DNA of 64,000 nt from Progne subis subis (taxonomy: Eukaryota > Chordata > Aves > Passeriformes > Hirundinidae). Positions 10,618 through 23,666 of this stretch are shown in pieces (position 1 is the stretch's first letter; every line of letters begins with the position of its first letter). Under the pieces are notes generated by a model. That model was given only the letters and a program-made list of their open reading frames with translations. It was not told the origin of the DNA and did no database searches. The stretch lies in the NCBI GenBank assembly GCA_022316685.1, contig JAKJHU010000136.1:1488001-1552000 (forward strand). Reading direction: 5' to 3'. The translations under genes were made by a program, and so were the position numbers.

Positions 10618-12030
10618 AGAGATGGAGAGTGGATTCAACCCTCCTCAAATCTCTGTGCTCACCTTGAGCAGAATGTAGGGATTTTTTCCTCCCCTTAATT
10701 CACAGCTCAAGTCAGGAGAGTGGCCCAGTTTTCACAGCTGAATTAAGCCTGCTCAGCTTATCCCCAAAGATTTAAAAGAAGCAATATTTTGGACAGACCA
10801 CCTGTCAGGAAGTCACAGCCAGGGCTGACTCAGGACCTGGTGCCCCAGGGAAGAAGCAGAAGCCCTGGCAAGGTTGGGGTGTGGGCCACAGTCCCCACGG
10901 GTCATTTCAGACTCAAGCATTGCTTGTCTGCAACTTCTGTCTCACCCTACTCACAGGCAGGGAAAGTCATGGAATAGTCTATCATGTAAAAAACCACATA
11001 GGCAAAATAAAAAAAAAAGGTATTTTCTTATATCTTTACTAGGGAACCCTAACAAGAACATCCCCCTGGGGCCTGGGATGTGTGGCACACCAACACAGAG
11101 CTCTGCATTTCCTGGGCTCTCTTCTCCCTTTTGCCGTAACACATGATTTTTTTCTCTTCAGCACTGGGGCACAATGACCACAGGTTTCCAAGGAACTGCC
11201 TACACCAAACCCCCAGGTATATTTTTCCCCTCTGCATCTTCCTGAGTAACACAACACTCATTCATGGGTATGAATAATTGCTTACAATTCCTCTTTGAGA
11301 ACGAATAATTCCGCATAATTCCTCTTCAGCTCCTCTGCCATTACATCATCCTGTCCGTGTGGGCAGTGAGTATTTCTGGCCTCTCCATTTTTCTGACTCC
11401 AACTCTTTTCAAGCCACCTCACCTCTCTCCTGTAATTAGCAACAGGCTTTTCCATCACAAAAGTTGGAAGTTTCGTTGAACTGTTGAAATCCAGCCCATT
11501 TCAAACAGTTTTTTGTGCAGCACAAGTTGCCACGGGACAGTGAGGCCAAGACTTGGAAAGATTTTTTCATCCCCTTGTGCAAGGCATCACCTGGAAAGGC
11601 TCTAAAACAAGAAACCAGGAGTAACCCAAAGCAAAGGCTGGCAAGGTCTGTGTGGGCCAAAACACATTTAATACTCCCTGAATTATCTTTTATTTTGAAA
11701 AAGAGCTGAGTTATCTTTCCTAGAAGCCAAGCATCACAGTTCACATTAGAGTTTACTGACCGACAGACTGAGCATTGTGTTAGAGGGGAAGATATCCACA
11801 TTATTTACATACTTGAGCATAGTTTGTTCCCTGTAATCACAGAAGCTGAAAATCCGTTCTAGCAGAAGGGCTTTCTGCAGGATGTGGTTGGTTAGAGCTC
11901 CAAGTTTCACCTTTTGAATTATGATCTTTTTGCAGGCCATGGATTAAGTGTGTATATACACTCAGATAATGCCCCCGGTGTGGGCTTGTTTCTGTTGCTG
12001 AGATTTTTTTTATGAGAGGGGAAAAAAAAT
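10618..12030. other. Noncoding flank, no feature seen
   Basis: No gene or repeat that I can assign; the longest frame (121 codons, minus, 11436-11801) has no recognised content. Confidence 0.55.
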
Positions 12031-12187
12031 CATAGAATCATAAAACCACAGAATGGTTTGGCTTGGGAGGGACTTTAAAGTCAGTCTTGTTCCAACCACC
12101 TGCCATGGATAGGGACGCTTTCAACTAGACCAGGTTGCTCCAAGGCCCATCTAACCCAGCCTTGAACACTTCCAGGGATGGAGGATG
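12031..12187 (-). mobile_element. CR1 LINE 3' fragment (minus)
   Basis: Begins catagaatcataaaaccaca, then ggtttggcttgggagggact and ccaggttgctccaaggccca: the reverse complement of a CR1 3' end. Confidence 0.93.
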
Positions 12188-14157
12188 GGAGATTTTGCAG
12201 AGATGTTTTACATTCTTGGCCAGTGCTGCAGGATGGGAAGGGCAGAGCTGAGGGTCTCTTATATGTTCTTAATTCCCACTCTGACCTGCCCATCTAGAGG
12301 TGCTCTTGCCCCTTTCCCTGACTGCTCCAAAGTCATTTGATGAGACAAAAATACATCAAGAAATATTTGCACAAGGGCAGACAGACAAACAGGAGGAGAA
12401 AAGCAGAACCAAGAGAATTTCAGGAAAGTATTTCCTGGACCATTTCCTAACCAGGGTGCTGGGGTGGCATTCGGATAAAAGCAATAGCAAATCCTTTGGA
12501 ACTAATGAAAACCATCTATTGCAAGCAAAATTAAAATGCAATCTGCAGCTCTGCCCTCTGTCCCAGCAGAGCTGCTCTTTGCCTTGATTTCCAAACAGGA
12601 AAAAGAGTTTGTTCTTTAAAATTGGGCTGTGAGGGGTGGCACCCTGCACCCCTAATCCGCTGTGCAGATGCTCGGCTGAGGATAGGAAAGTAATGGAGCA
12701 ACCCTTGGTTTTGGTGGTATTCCCTAATTTCAGAGCAAGAAGCATCTCTGTTTTGTAGGAGCAGCTTTTATTTGAGGGCAAAAAGATGACTTTGGGTTTG
12801 GCAGATGCCCGAGGAGTCCCTGGAGGAAAAGCCAGCAGATGGTGCTCAAGGATGGAGCCAAGGCGGGATGCTCCTGGGTGTCGCCGTGTGTCAGGGACCC
12901 TGCAGCCAGCCACCCTGTGCTTTGCATGAATCACACGGCCGAAATCCACAGAAGTTTCCTAACTGAGGGTAGAAATTGCCCAGCTGAGTCACATCAGAAA
13001 AGAACTTCAAAATTTAACCACTATGCTAGTTTCACTGGATTTTTTTTTTAAGAGCTGGGACCCCCATTTCGCGCAGTAGGAGGATGTCAAAGTCACATTT
13101 GCATCCTGGAAATGATGTAGCACACAGGGCTTTTAATTTTTTTCATGGGTAGAAAGAGAATTCCTCAAAACCCTCTTCCTGACTCATAGCATTAATCACG
13201 TCTAGTTGTTAATGCACCAGGGAGGAAATATTGCTAAACTTAGTCCCAGCAGCCTCTAGAAATTACCAGTGTGATGGGATCCAGTCTTTTACTAATTATC
13301 AGAGAGTTTGGTTTGGTGTCTGGGGGTGGAAAGTAGTCTGTCCCTGCAGATGTCACCCCCTCCCAAGGGGTGTCACCCACCCCCGGAATGCCCCAGCAGC
13401 CACACCCCAGGTTCCCATGGTGGATGGGGATCGCTTTGCTGGGAGTCACCAACACAAACAGAGAGGGAACTGCTAAAGAAAGGATTGTAAGGGGTTGTGA
13501 GTGAAAGGGGGGGAAGAATAACCCCACCCCAAAATATCCTGGGCATCCTGTCTGGCTGCTCCCCCACGATGTGTCCCCTTTTTGGAAAGGAAAATCTTCC
13601 AGCTTGGTTATTACAGACACAAAGGCAGTCAGATGGGAATTGAAGAGCTCTTGCAGCCTCATTTAATTATTGCAGCACTTGGTAATAGTAATTTCAATAT
13701 TAAAACCATGTTAAGACAATGAAAAAAAAAACTGAAAAAGAAATGCTAACAGCACAAAAAGGAATCAATCTAACTTCCAAGTTAAACATGTTCTCAGTTG
13801 AGCTGTGATAGGCACATAACACAGCTCACACACGTTTTACCAGTGTTGTTACATTATTTATCTGGAATTCTTTGACTTGGCTGTTTTTCACTACTGTTCT
13901 GGGGATGCGTAGAGATTTCCTGTGGTTTGTTCTTTTGGGGGTTTTTTTGGTTTTTTTTTTCCAGTAAATTAAAAGTATTTCCCTGCACTCCTTCACTGCC
14001 ACACAGAAAACTCTTCTTTTCAAGGCAGATCTGAAGAAAAGGCAACACAGATCCCAGCTGCATACTGGTTACCATTGGTGGTGGCAAACTGGAATCACTG
14101 GTGGATATAATTCTTCATTACAGTAGCTACTGTTGCCTTAAATTCTTGCTTTACTGA
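12188..14157. other. Noncoding flank, no feature seen
   Basis: No gene, RNA or repeat family recognised apart from short homopolymers. Confidence 0.55.
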
Positions 14158-14312
14158 ATCTCAGAATACACTGGGTTAGAAGGGACCTTGAAGACCACCT
14201 TGTTCTATCCCCCTGCCATGGGCACGGGCATCCTCCACTAGACCTGGTTGCTCCAAGCCCTGTCCAGCCTGGCCCAGAACACTTCCAGGGATGGGGCATC
14301 CCAGTTGAGCTC
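14158..14312 (-). mobile_element. CR1 LINE 3' fragment (minus)
   Basis: ggttagaagggaccttgaag, ccctgccatgggcacgggca, ggttgctccaagccctgtcc and cacttccagggatggggcat are CR1 3'-end words in reverse orientation. Confidence 0.93.
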
Positions 14313-15596
14313 TGCCCGACAGCCAAAATCTCCAGGAAAGGCTTTTGGTTTGGATGCTTCTGCCCACATAATGCTCCTCCATCATATGTATTTGACCTTT
14401 GAGCTGTCCCTCACCCTGGGTGAAAATGAAAAAAAAAAAAAAAAATTTAAATAAAATAAAATAAGCTGTTTGTCATGGCTTTCCAGCAGTTCCTGTTTCC
14501 ACCATCCCCTGTTCAGTGCCCTCCTTACTGGGTAAGGAGCTGCAGCTCCCTTTTGCCAGGCTCATTTATTATCTGGGAACTCCCTGCCTGTAAGCTCCAG
14601 CTTGACAGATTTTGGAGGGGTGACATAATGCCCTGCTTGCCTTTGGGCACGAGGCTGGAGAGCTTCACTCTGGGTCCCACCGTGTCTTCAGCCTCTGCCA
14701 GTGCCGAGCCAAGCACCATTTCTACAAGGAGTTATTGCCTCAGTCCAAGGGCTTAGCACTTCCCTGAAGCATTCCAGCTATTTCTTTATGTGACTGGTCT
14801 TTCAAACAGCACAAACCCCAGAGCAAACAACATAAATCCCCCTTTGAAAAGAAAAGAACTTGACTATTTGATTCCAGGGACGCCATCTCCACTCCAGCCT
14901 TATATGGAACCAAGAAAGAGCAAGAGATAAGAGTTAAAGTTTCCATACCAGTGTTTATTGCAAAACACAACCCAGTCCAGCCTGAAGTGTTTAACTTCGG
15001 CCAGTGATCTGCTGTCGTTCAAGACACAGAATAAAATTAAACCGAAATTTTTTAGGCTCTGCCTAATGAAAGGTTAAAATGTAATTTCACTTCACATATG
15101 TTTAAAAAAAAAAAAAAAAAAAAAAAATTAAAAGTCACCAGTCAGGCAGTCAGGCAGTCAGGAACTTGCAGACTGGATTTGTTGCCTTTTTTTCCTTTAA
15201 ACCTAAATATCTTTCAAAATACTTATCTGTATGCTAAGGTGTTGACTTTTATTTATAAATATTTATAAATATAATAACATAATTCCCCACTTCTGCCTCC
15301 CCCTCTGGGTAGGCACAAAAACCTGCTGTTGCATTTCACCGGGACGGTACACGGGGAAGAGACTGTCCCTGTGTGCTGATGGGACAGTCCCCGCTCAGGG
15401 AGAGAGGCTGAGCTTTCCCCAGCCCCGAGCATCCCCGAACGGCGCTGCTCCGGAGCCCTGCGGAACTCGGAGTGGTCCTCGGCACATCCTGACTCCTGCA
15501 AGCTTCCAAGGCTAGCCCTTCCCGACCAAAAGATATAGTTAAACCAGCTTTCTCTAGTTCCACAGGGCTCTTTTTTTTTTTTTAAATTAATTTTAC
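14313..15596. other. Noncoding flank just upstream of the CpG island
   Basis: Holds an A24 run (15104-15127) and three 8-bp cagtcagg copies (15139-15162). An AT-rich stretch at 15560-15600 (tttttttaaattaattttac) precedes the island. No gene seen. Confidence 0.6.
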
Positions 15597-15599
15597 TCT

Positions 15600-16023
15600 C
15601 TATTTCTCACCTCCAGGCGATCAGCTTTGGTCGCGGCAGGGCCGGCGCAGGGAGGGGAAGCCACACAGCGCGGAGGCGTCCCCCGAGGCGGGGGGGGGGG
15701 ACTGTGTGTGATGAGCAGCTCTGACCTCAGCCCCCGGAACGCCAGCACCAACCATCTGGATCCCATTTGCGACGCCGGCTCGCCCGGCCCCCCGGCATTC
15801 CCGAGCCGGCTGCCTCCTCCGGCCTCGCTCAGACCCACGGCAGCCGCCGCGCGGGGACCAGCGTGCCTCCGGTGCCCTCATCCCACCGGTGCCTGCACCC
15901 CACTGAGCAAGGCAAGAGGGGACTGGGAAGGCTGAGCAGCACCGCGCGCCATGAAGCAAGGGTGAGAGGCGCTTTGGAGCAGAAAATCCTGGAATAAGCA
16001 ACTCTTCTAGAAGTTCACTCAGG
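15600..16023 (+). promoter_or_regulatory. COL6A3: CpG island and candidate noncoding first exon of COL6A3
   Basis: CpG-rich from 15630 to 15950 (ggtcgcggcagggccggcgc, cagccgccgcgcggggacca), ending in a perfect donor GTAAGT at 16024 (ctcaggg|gtaagt). The coding start is in a downstream exon that has its own acceptor at 24549, so an upstream untranslated exon must exist. An 8.5-kb first intron fits a compact bird gene better than one from position 640. The transcription start cannot be placed. A four-codon uORF (ATG 15951, MKQG stop) would lie in this leader. Plus strand is inferred from the donor. Confidence 0.5.
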
Positions 16024-18364
16024 GGTAAGTGTTGCTTTCCGCGTGGGAGACCTCAGCCTAAGCTCAGCAGCGGCTAAGCCATGGTTCCCTTCCTTGGTGA
16101 GGTGATAGGATTTGGGGTGTTTTTTTCGGGGAATTTTGGACAAAACCCATCCCCAGGTTTGTATCAGTCTTAGAAAAGTGGAGCGATGCTGCTGGCTTGC
16201 TCAGCTCGTGAGCTCCTCCTGGAGCTGATGCACCGCAGGTGTGTGGGAACACTCCTGTCCCCACCGCCGCAGGGGAATGAAACCCATTCAAAAGCGATGA
16301 ACAGCGCATTCCCCCTGCTGCCTCAGCATGGGTTTTGGATTTGATGCCTGGGAATCTCTGCAGGAGCAGTGTGGTGGGATGGGAGCAAGATGACACGGGA
16401 AGCAGTGCCCCAAGGAGGGCATGTGGTGGTTTGGGAAGATGTATCAGCTCGAGGAGGTGGGGGCACCAATGGAACCTTGCAAGGAATGCGCTGAGGGGGT
16501 GTCTCAGTGCCCCTTTCAAGCTCCTAGGGCTGGGGGGTGTCGGATAGCTGCCCTCACCCCTCCTGCCCCAAGGTGAGGTAGGATAAGCCCAGCAGAGGCG
16601 CTCGGCTGTGCCACTCGGGTCCTGCTGCCAGGCATGTCCCCACTGCTCCGGGGTGGGCCAGCATGTGGCTCCAAGGATAATCCTCATCTTCTTGTGGTCA
16701 TCCACAGAGAGGGAAATGAGCCAAGCAGCAGCTTTTTCCCTCAGGGAAAGGGCTCTCCAGCCCTGCATGGAGCCACTGTCCCTCTCCATGGCTCCCATCT
16801 GCTCTCCCTCCTGCCTTCCCCAGCCCTTTCCCCCCACAGCCCGAGTTGCCCTCAGCCTCCTGGGACTTGCTGAGGGGGCGGCTATGACTAATCTGGAGAC
16901 ACCCTGCCACCATCCCGCTGGGCTCAGCAAAGCTCTCCCTTCTCAAGTAGAGCTGGGGCGAGAAACAGTTGTGGCCAAACTGATTTCCTGAGCAAGCAAA
17001 AGGGCCAAGACTGCCTGGAATGGGGGGAGCCAGAGCCGCTCTGGTTCCAGTGTGTGCAGTGGGAAACTCTCAGCTCGTTTCTTGTTGCTGTGATGATTCA
17101 TGTGCGCTCTTGGGGGAGGAATCCTGCGTTTTTCAAAATCCTGGCTTTACCCCATTTCTTGCTGGTTTAAGGAAAAAAGAATCAGTATTGGTGGTTGGAT
17201 AATTACGGTGCTTATACAGTCGTGCTTCTGGGTCACAAAATACCCAGTTCAGGAGGTTTGTAGAGAGATGCTTCCAGACTAAGGCTGTTGCAGGGAGCCG
17301 GAGAATTCCTCCAAGGTCGTGTAAGAATGCATGGCAGAGGAGAGACTCAGCCCCACATCTCCCTGGCACCATCCCTCCAGTCAGAGCTCGAGGAAACAGG
17401 CTTTTCGTCCCCAAACTTGCTCTGTCTTTGAAGAGAGGTTGGCCATGACCAGGGCTGTGACAGTGTTTTAAGACACAGGAGTGCAGCGCTGCGTGCTTGC
17501 TGCCACCACATCATCGTTCATTCATTCCCTTTGCAGTTTCCAGCACCCATCCCAGTCCCCTTTCCGGTTTTTCAAACATCTCTACGATTTTCCATTCAAA
17601 CTCAGTAACTTCCCCTGATTTCAGGGTGAGCTGAACCAGCCCCCGCTTTATTCCCACATGTCAAGGAGGGGAAAAATATTAAAAAAAATTCATGTTCCTC
17701 TTCTACTTTTGCTACGTGCCTGTCCAGGAACAGGAGGGAAGGGAACAACTTATTCCTTCCGTCAGTACAAACTGTGGTAACTGCACAGCCTCGCCAGCCT
17801 TGGATTGTGTTCCCCACTGGATTTCCAGCAAGGGGGTGAGCCTGCCCCGTGCTGGGCGTGCACGGCGCCGGGTGGCATTGCGTGCCTGCTCCCCGCCGTG
17901 AATCACAGCCAGCCTTACCCCTCCGCATGCCCATCACTTTTTCCACCTTTTTAAGTGATCTGTGTTCCACATTAAGGAGCCGATTTGTTTGGGTGGAGAG
18001 GCTCCGGGAGGCTCCGGTTACTATACATAAAGAGTCATTGATCTTTGAGGGAGTTTCCTTTTTTTTTTTTTTTTTTTTTAGCAAATACTCCCTTTCCTCT
18101 TATTAACGACTCTGTTTTGGTCTCAGTCTTTGGATGGAGACAGCAACTAGATTTTAAGCCAACAGCATACTTAGAAGGACAGAAATTAATACGCGATTGA
18201 TATTAAATTCTAGCACCCAGGGAACTTGCCTGGGTAGGATATGGAAGCACCGTAACTCTATTGCTTTGCTGAACACTGGTTTTCAAAAATCAGAACTCCA
18301 GTAGCTTGCAAAAGTAGGGAGATTTTTTTTTTCCTCCCACCACCATCACCACCCCTTCAGGCGC

Positions 18365-18420
18365 TTTTTTTTTTTTTTTTTTTTTTTTTAATTATTATTA
18401 TTTTATTTTATTTTTTTAAA
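18365..18420 (+). repeat. poly-T and (ATT)/(ATTTT) tract
   Basis: 25 T followed by aattattattattttatttt. A second poly-T run lies at 18058-18079. Confidence 0.93.
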
Positions 18421-19672
18421 TGTTCGGGTCTGCTTTTGTAGGAATAAATGTTTTCAGGAGCAACCCTCAGTCCCACAAGCCTCACCTTCCCACTAGCACC
18501 TGGCAGCAACATTTACGCTTCAAAAGAGCTGAGACAAATCTTAATGTCTCCACCTGGAGCCATGAATAAATCCAGGATCCGTCCTATTCAGCTCATCCTG
18601 AGTCTCTAGAGCTAGCTTTGCATCTCCCGAGGGCTGTGGGAGCAGGCGGAATACACTGCAGTGTGATGAGGAGGTGGCCCGGCATGGGACACTTAGGTCC
18701 CTTGAAAAGGTGACCAAGCTTTTTTCGCGCTGAAAAACCATGGCATTAAGCCTCAAAATCACTCCGGGAGTGGCTTTTGGCTAACATTTTCCCCAGCTGA
18801 GGGGAATTTAAGGGGGAATTCATCCAGGCGAGAGAGGAGTATGCCTCACCTCCAGAGGGCAATCTACAGCTCCCTGGCTCCACATCAGGATTTTGGGAGC
18901 TGGCTCTCCCAGCTTCTCACTCCACAGCCGTGACTGCAATCATAACCCACTGCTGGGGATGCCAGTAGTTGTTCTGGGTGCCTAGTGTCCACTTCCAAGC
19001 CACTGGCAGGGCTTACAGCTGCTGCCCATCACAGGCTGTGGATACAGCAGAGAGCAGCCAAGCCAAGGGAATCTGAGGCTGAGCAGTTTGCTTGGGAAAC
19101 CGGGTGATGGTGGACAAGGGAAAATCCCCACAAAGCAAATGAAGGTGAGGGCAGACTCTAGTCTGGTGCAGGTGTTTTGTCTCTGACATCCCCATGAGAC
19201 AGACTTCTGGAGGGGCCTAGAGGATGCTCACAGCATCCTGCACCAGGTATGGGATGACCCTGTCCCCCTCTCAGAAGAGCTGTTGGGACCCAGCTGCAAA
19301 TCCACCTCTTTTTATCCACGAGAAAAGCATGATCCACCCCACATGCACAAGGGAATTTAGGGGCTGCAATTGCTTCTCAGGTTTTTAGTCAATATATTTT
19401 TTGTGGATGCTGCATTAGCTGGGCAGGAAAACCGGACCAGATGTCCTGTGAGCTGAGGCAGTGAGGCATCGCAGAAGTTCCTGGCCATGCCAGCTAGGAA
19501 AGTTGCACAAGGCCAAGCCCAAACCTAGGCCATTTGTCCCCAGAAAATGTGCCAGTCCTGGCTCTGCCTATCATGCTTGCCATGCTCTGCTCCTTCCCAG
19601 AGGCTGCTCAGCTTTCCCTCAAGAATGTGTCACAGGAACAGGGAGATTATGGGAACAAATGTCATAAATACT

Positions 19673-19822
19673 ATCACAAAATAGTTTGGGTTGGAAGGGA
19701 GGTTTTGTTCCATACCCTTCAACACTTCCAGTGATGGGGCAGTCACAGCTTCTCTAGGCACCCTGTGCCAGGGCCCCCCCACTCTCACAGGGAAGACTTT
19801 ATTCCCATTATCCCATCTATTT
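19673..19822 (-). mobile_element. CR1 LINE 3' fragment (minus)
   Basis: atagtttgggttggaaggga, cacttccagtgatggggcag, agcttctctaggcaccctgt and cactctcacagggaagactt, with an internal deletion compared with the copy at 47507. Confidence 0.9.
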
Positions 19823-20773
19823 TATTTTAACTACACTGTTGTGAAAAAGAAAAAAAAACGACCCCAACACACGCAAACAACTGCTCAGAAAGTGAATTTG
19901 AAACATCCCCTCAAAGGAAAAAAAAAAAAAAAGTAAAATGTCAAATTTTATGCGCGGAGAAGTATGCTATATATGCAAAAAATAGCTGCTGGGGAAAATA
20001 TTTAAGGAAATCACTTCATTGTGTCAGGGGTAGAAATGATTGCTTTTTGAGAGCAGTATTAGGAACAGATGTATTTCTTCTGATGAAATACTGTAATATT
20101 AAGAGGTCGGCACACACTATATAAACTCGAGACAGACATAAAACTTTCAGATTATTGAAGGCTACAGGAGTTAATCTTCTAGCACATGAATCATGAAGAA
20201 ATTGGCTCCCCAGGTTTTGGTGCTAACTTAACAGTTCAGGAAAACTCTTTCCTTTCCTAAAGGCATTTAGCAGTCAGGTTTTTCAGCATAGTTTTCCCAG
20301 CTTAAAGTGGATATAGCAAAAGCTTCACCAGAGCTTTCACCCCACAGGACTGCAAGGAACTTTTCATTTAAAGAAAGAAATAAATCCACAATTAAATTGC
20401 CCTGTTGAAAATACATTATTAAAAACCCAACTATGCCAGAGAATGTAGTTGCAAAACAAATACTTACCAAAACCAAATATTAAAATGATTTCACATCTCT
20501 GGTTTTATCATCCATCCCCTGTAAGCTGGTGCCACCTCCAGCTTCTGTAACTGGTGGTAATTTGGGACACAAAGCAAGGACACCTTGAGCAACGGAAATT
20601 ACTTGTGTCTCACTGAGGCAAGCCAAGCAATAAAAGTCACATCATTCACTGTCTTAAACCCAGTTTTCTCTCTGAGCCAGAGACTTTGCTCAGTCAAAAC
20701 ACAGCTGAGTAGAGTTTTGGGTGAACTCGCCCATCCAAGGAAAGACTCACCCAACTTCCACTACATTACCTTT

Positions 20774-20777
<4 letters not shown>

Positions 20778-20808
<31 letters not shown>
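20778..20808 (+). repeat. A31 homopolymer
   Basis: Uninterrupted A run. Confidence 0.95.
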
Positions 20809-20812
<4 letters not shown>

Positions 20813-21224
20813 TCCTTGCTGCATTGTCTTCTTCTCAAGGCCCACCCCCTACATGAAAATCATCTCCTTGCCCACCCATTTCTGCAGGCACCGAACTCTT
20901 CCTCATTAGCTAATGAATGCAATGGGGAGGGGGCTGTAAGAGAAAACCCTGCTCAGGAACAGCTCTTCTTAAAGGCTCTTCTTTTCCTTAAGCTGTCAGT
21001 CTCTAAAAGACATCCATCCCCTCTTCCTGCAAGACTTTGCTGCCTTTTTCCTTCTGATGACTAATTCTGGCTCCTGTGACTTTAGGATAGTTTTGTGTGA
21101 TGCTAAAACTCATCTCTTGTTGATGGACGAATCCCCCTGCTTGCACAGAACTATAAATACCATGATGGAGGTCACAGAAAAATGGAAATAGATCTGGAGG
21201 CCTTCGAAAAGAAAAAATGGGGAA

Positions 21225-21395
21225 TGAGGTGAGATGGGCTGCCCAGGGAGTGGTGGAGCATCCATCCCTGGAGGTGTCCAGGGAACACCTGGATGTGGCA
21301 TGCAGTGCTCTGGGCAGGGTGACAAGGTGGGAAACCGTCTCCAGGTTGGACTCAATCTTGGAGGCCTTTTCCAACCTAAGAAATTCTGTGACTCT
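21225..21395 (+). mobile_element. CR1 LINE 3' fragment, different subfamily
   Basis: ggctgcccagggagtggtgg, atccctggaggtgtccaggg, acacctggatgtggcatgca, caggttggactcaatcttgg, ttttccaacctaagaaattc. The wording differs from the other copies, so a separate subfamily is likely. Confidence 0.9.
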
Positions 21396-21839
21396 GGAAA
21401 ATCTCAGCTTCCCACTGCTATGGGAGATCATGGGTGATCCTGTGGGCAGTGGAGATTCCATAGCACTGGGAAAAAGTTTCACTTTTGCCTTCGGCTACAT
21501 TTCGTGGCTGTGAACAGGCCCTGAGCAGCTGCTCGATGTTAAAACCAAAAAAGCCCCCAAATGTTTGCTTCGGTCCTGTCACTTTTTAGCCAGCAAGACA
21601 TCAATTTTCACTGGTTTATCTTGATGCTCTTGCTCATCCCCAGCTGTTGTGTCTGAAGAGGGATTGGCTGCCAGCAGCTAATAAACAGGATGATAACAAT
21701 AACTTCCTGCATTTTGGGAAAGAAATAAGAGCAGTTTTACAGTACACATTACTTTAATGGGCTGTTTTCCTTAGCATGGATTTTATTTCATACTTTTCAT
21801 TCATTGCTAGCAGCCTTTTCACTCTATGGCATCCCACCC

Positions 21840-22470
21840 TTATGGGGAAGGGGGCTCCCAAGGTTTGTAGATGCTTGTAGTTGAAAGAAAAGACAAAAGT
21901 GAGAAGCACCAAGAAAGCTTACAAAGTTTTATTAACAAATTACATACTTGGCGTGGAATTTGGTGTGATCTCCCTGATCTCAGTATAAGCACGTGGCAGT
22001 GGCTTTTGGATAAAGGATAGAGTGAAAGGGAAGAGGGAGAGGATGTGATGGATTAAAGAGGGAGAGGCAGAAAGGGAGAAAGAGAGATCACCATTCCTGA
22101 TTCCAGCGTTGATCCAGCTGATGGGCTATCCAGGGGCAGAGATGCACCTGGGCTTCATGGCTGTACCTTTTATAGCTGCATTTTCCCCACCCTGGAGAAA
22201 AAAATTCTCACTTTCTGTGCAAATTAGTTAACAAGTTTTTCCTAGACCTCTCTTGAAATGGGTCAAGGGGCTCCAGAGGTCCTCCTGCTTTTCAACATCA
22301 TCCCTGTGCTGTGCTTATCTCCCCTAGCCAGAATAAGGACCTTTGTCCCATAAAATGCTGCCCTACCTCCATGTGGCCTCTCCTCCAGCCACATCCTGTT
22401 CTTTCCCAGAGTGGGTTACTGCCAACAATCCTTGGTTGTTATTACCAGCAATCCTTGGTTGGCTCCACAG
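21840..22470 (-). mobile_element. Possible old LTR remnant (antisense)
   Basis: On the minus strand a TATA box (gctataaaaggtacagcc, near 22170) is followed about 240 bases later by an AATAAA signal (gttaataaaactttgtaagc, near 21930), the spacing of an LTR promoter-to-poly(A) unit. A purine-rich stretch (22020-22090) lies between. Ends and target duplication are not visible. Confidence 0.4.
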
Positions 22471-23147
22471 CTATGAGGATTTGAGACATACACATCTTGA
22501 ATCAGAGAACCATGGGATATCCTGAGCTGGAAGGAAGCCACAAGGATCATCAAAATGCAATTCCTGGCCCTGCACAGGACACCCCAACAATCCCACCCTA
22601 GGCCTGAGACCGTTGTCCAGTGCTTTGAGCTCTTCTAGGCTTCTATACAATCCCAATGGATGCCACAAGCGAATCCCACTCAAAAACTTGAAGCTCTTCC
22701 ACAAATTTCTTCCCAGAGGGAAGACTCTCCCATGGGGTTAGGTGGGTGGTTGTCATGAGCTTGGTGCCTTTTGCAGAACTCAGCTCTGGGACCTACAGTA
22801 CTTCCTGTATTTTTGTGCTCAGGGGACAAACCCTCTCCTTGCGTCCTTTGGGTGAAACTGTTTTTTTCTGGGAGCAAGATGCCCATCAGGGACACAGTCC
22901 AACTGAGCAGGTTTGCTCCTGCTGGAGGCACTGGGAGGTTTGGCATGCACTGGAAGAGCCAGGGGGATGGATGGATGCCAGCTCACAAAGGTGATGGTTT
23001 AGTCTCTCTAGGAATTACAACAATACCTCTGGGCTGCAGCAGCTGCCTCTATAAATAGAGGGGCTACCAATAAAAGGGAAGGCTTTGCAATGTCTTGCGT
23101 GCTAGCTGCTAGTTCTGGGGGCCTGTTCAATTGTCTCTCCACCTGGT

Positions 23148-23179
23148 ATCATCATCATCATTATTATTATTATTATTAT
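23148..23179 (+). repeat. (ATC)n(ATT)n microsatellite
   Basis: Four ATC then about six ATT units. Confidence 0.95.
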
Positions 23180-23642
23180 ATGTTGAGGGAAAGGCAGAGG
23201 AGAGCTTTTGCCAGACTCAGGCTACAGGACATTCATAAATTCCATCTGGAGCACAGGAAAGACCAAATGCTGCAAGTCTCTTCTCTCAAGAAAGACCAGA
23301 CCCCAGCCCAGCTTTGACACCCAGGGAGCCAGAGGAAGTGTCAGGATAACACTGGATTTCAGGAAACCAGGTGGAAGTTGTCCACTCCTTTCCACAGAGC
23401 TATCCTCTGATATCTTTGAGGAGTGTCTCTTCAGCAGAAGTGGGATTAACTCCTCATGTTCAGATTTTCCCATATTCCCAACTCTTGGTTCTGTTTCCAG
23501 CCATGCCAGCAATGACCATCAGTGTAATTACCACAGTTTTCCTCAAAAATAAGAGTTACTCTTCCCTTTAGTCCTCTTAGACTCTTGTATTGATCTGGTT
23601 TAATGGAATTGGCAAGGATGGTAATAAGAAAACTGAATCACC

Positions 23643-23666
23643 TTTTTTTTTTTTTTTTTTTTTTTT
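23643..23666 (+). repeat. T24 homopolymer
   Basis: Uninterrupted T run in inferred intron 1. Confidence 0.95.

Noticed and set aside
15621..16001. Minus and plus frames inside the CpG island
   Set aside because: Chance frames in CpG-rich DNA; translations are Arg/Ala/Pro/Gly-rich without motifs.
16064..16930. 288-codon minus frame next to the CpG island
   Set aside because: No domain or family resemblance; GC-rich sequence favours chance frames. Could be revisited if minus-strand transcripts exist.
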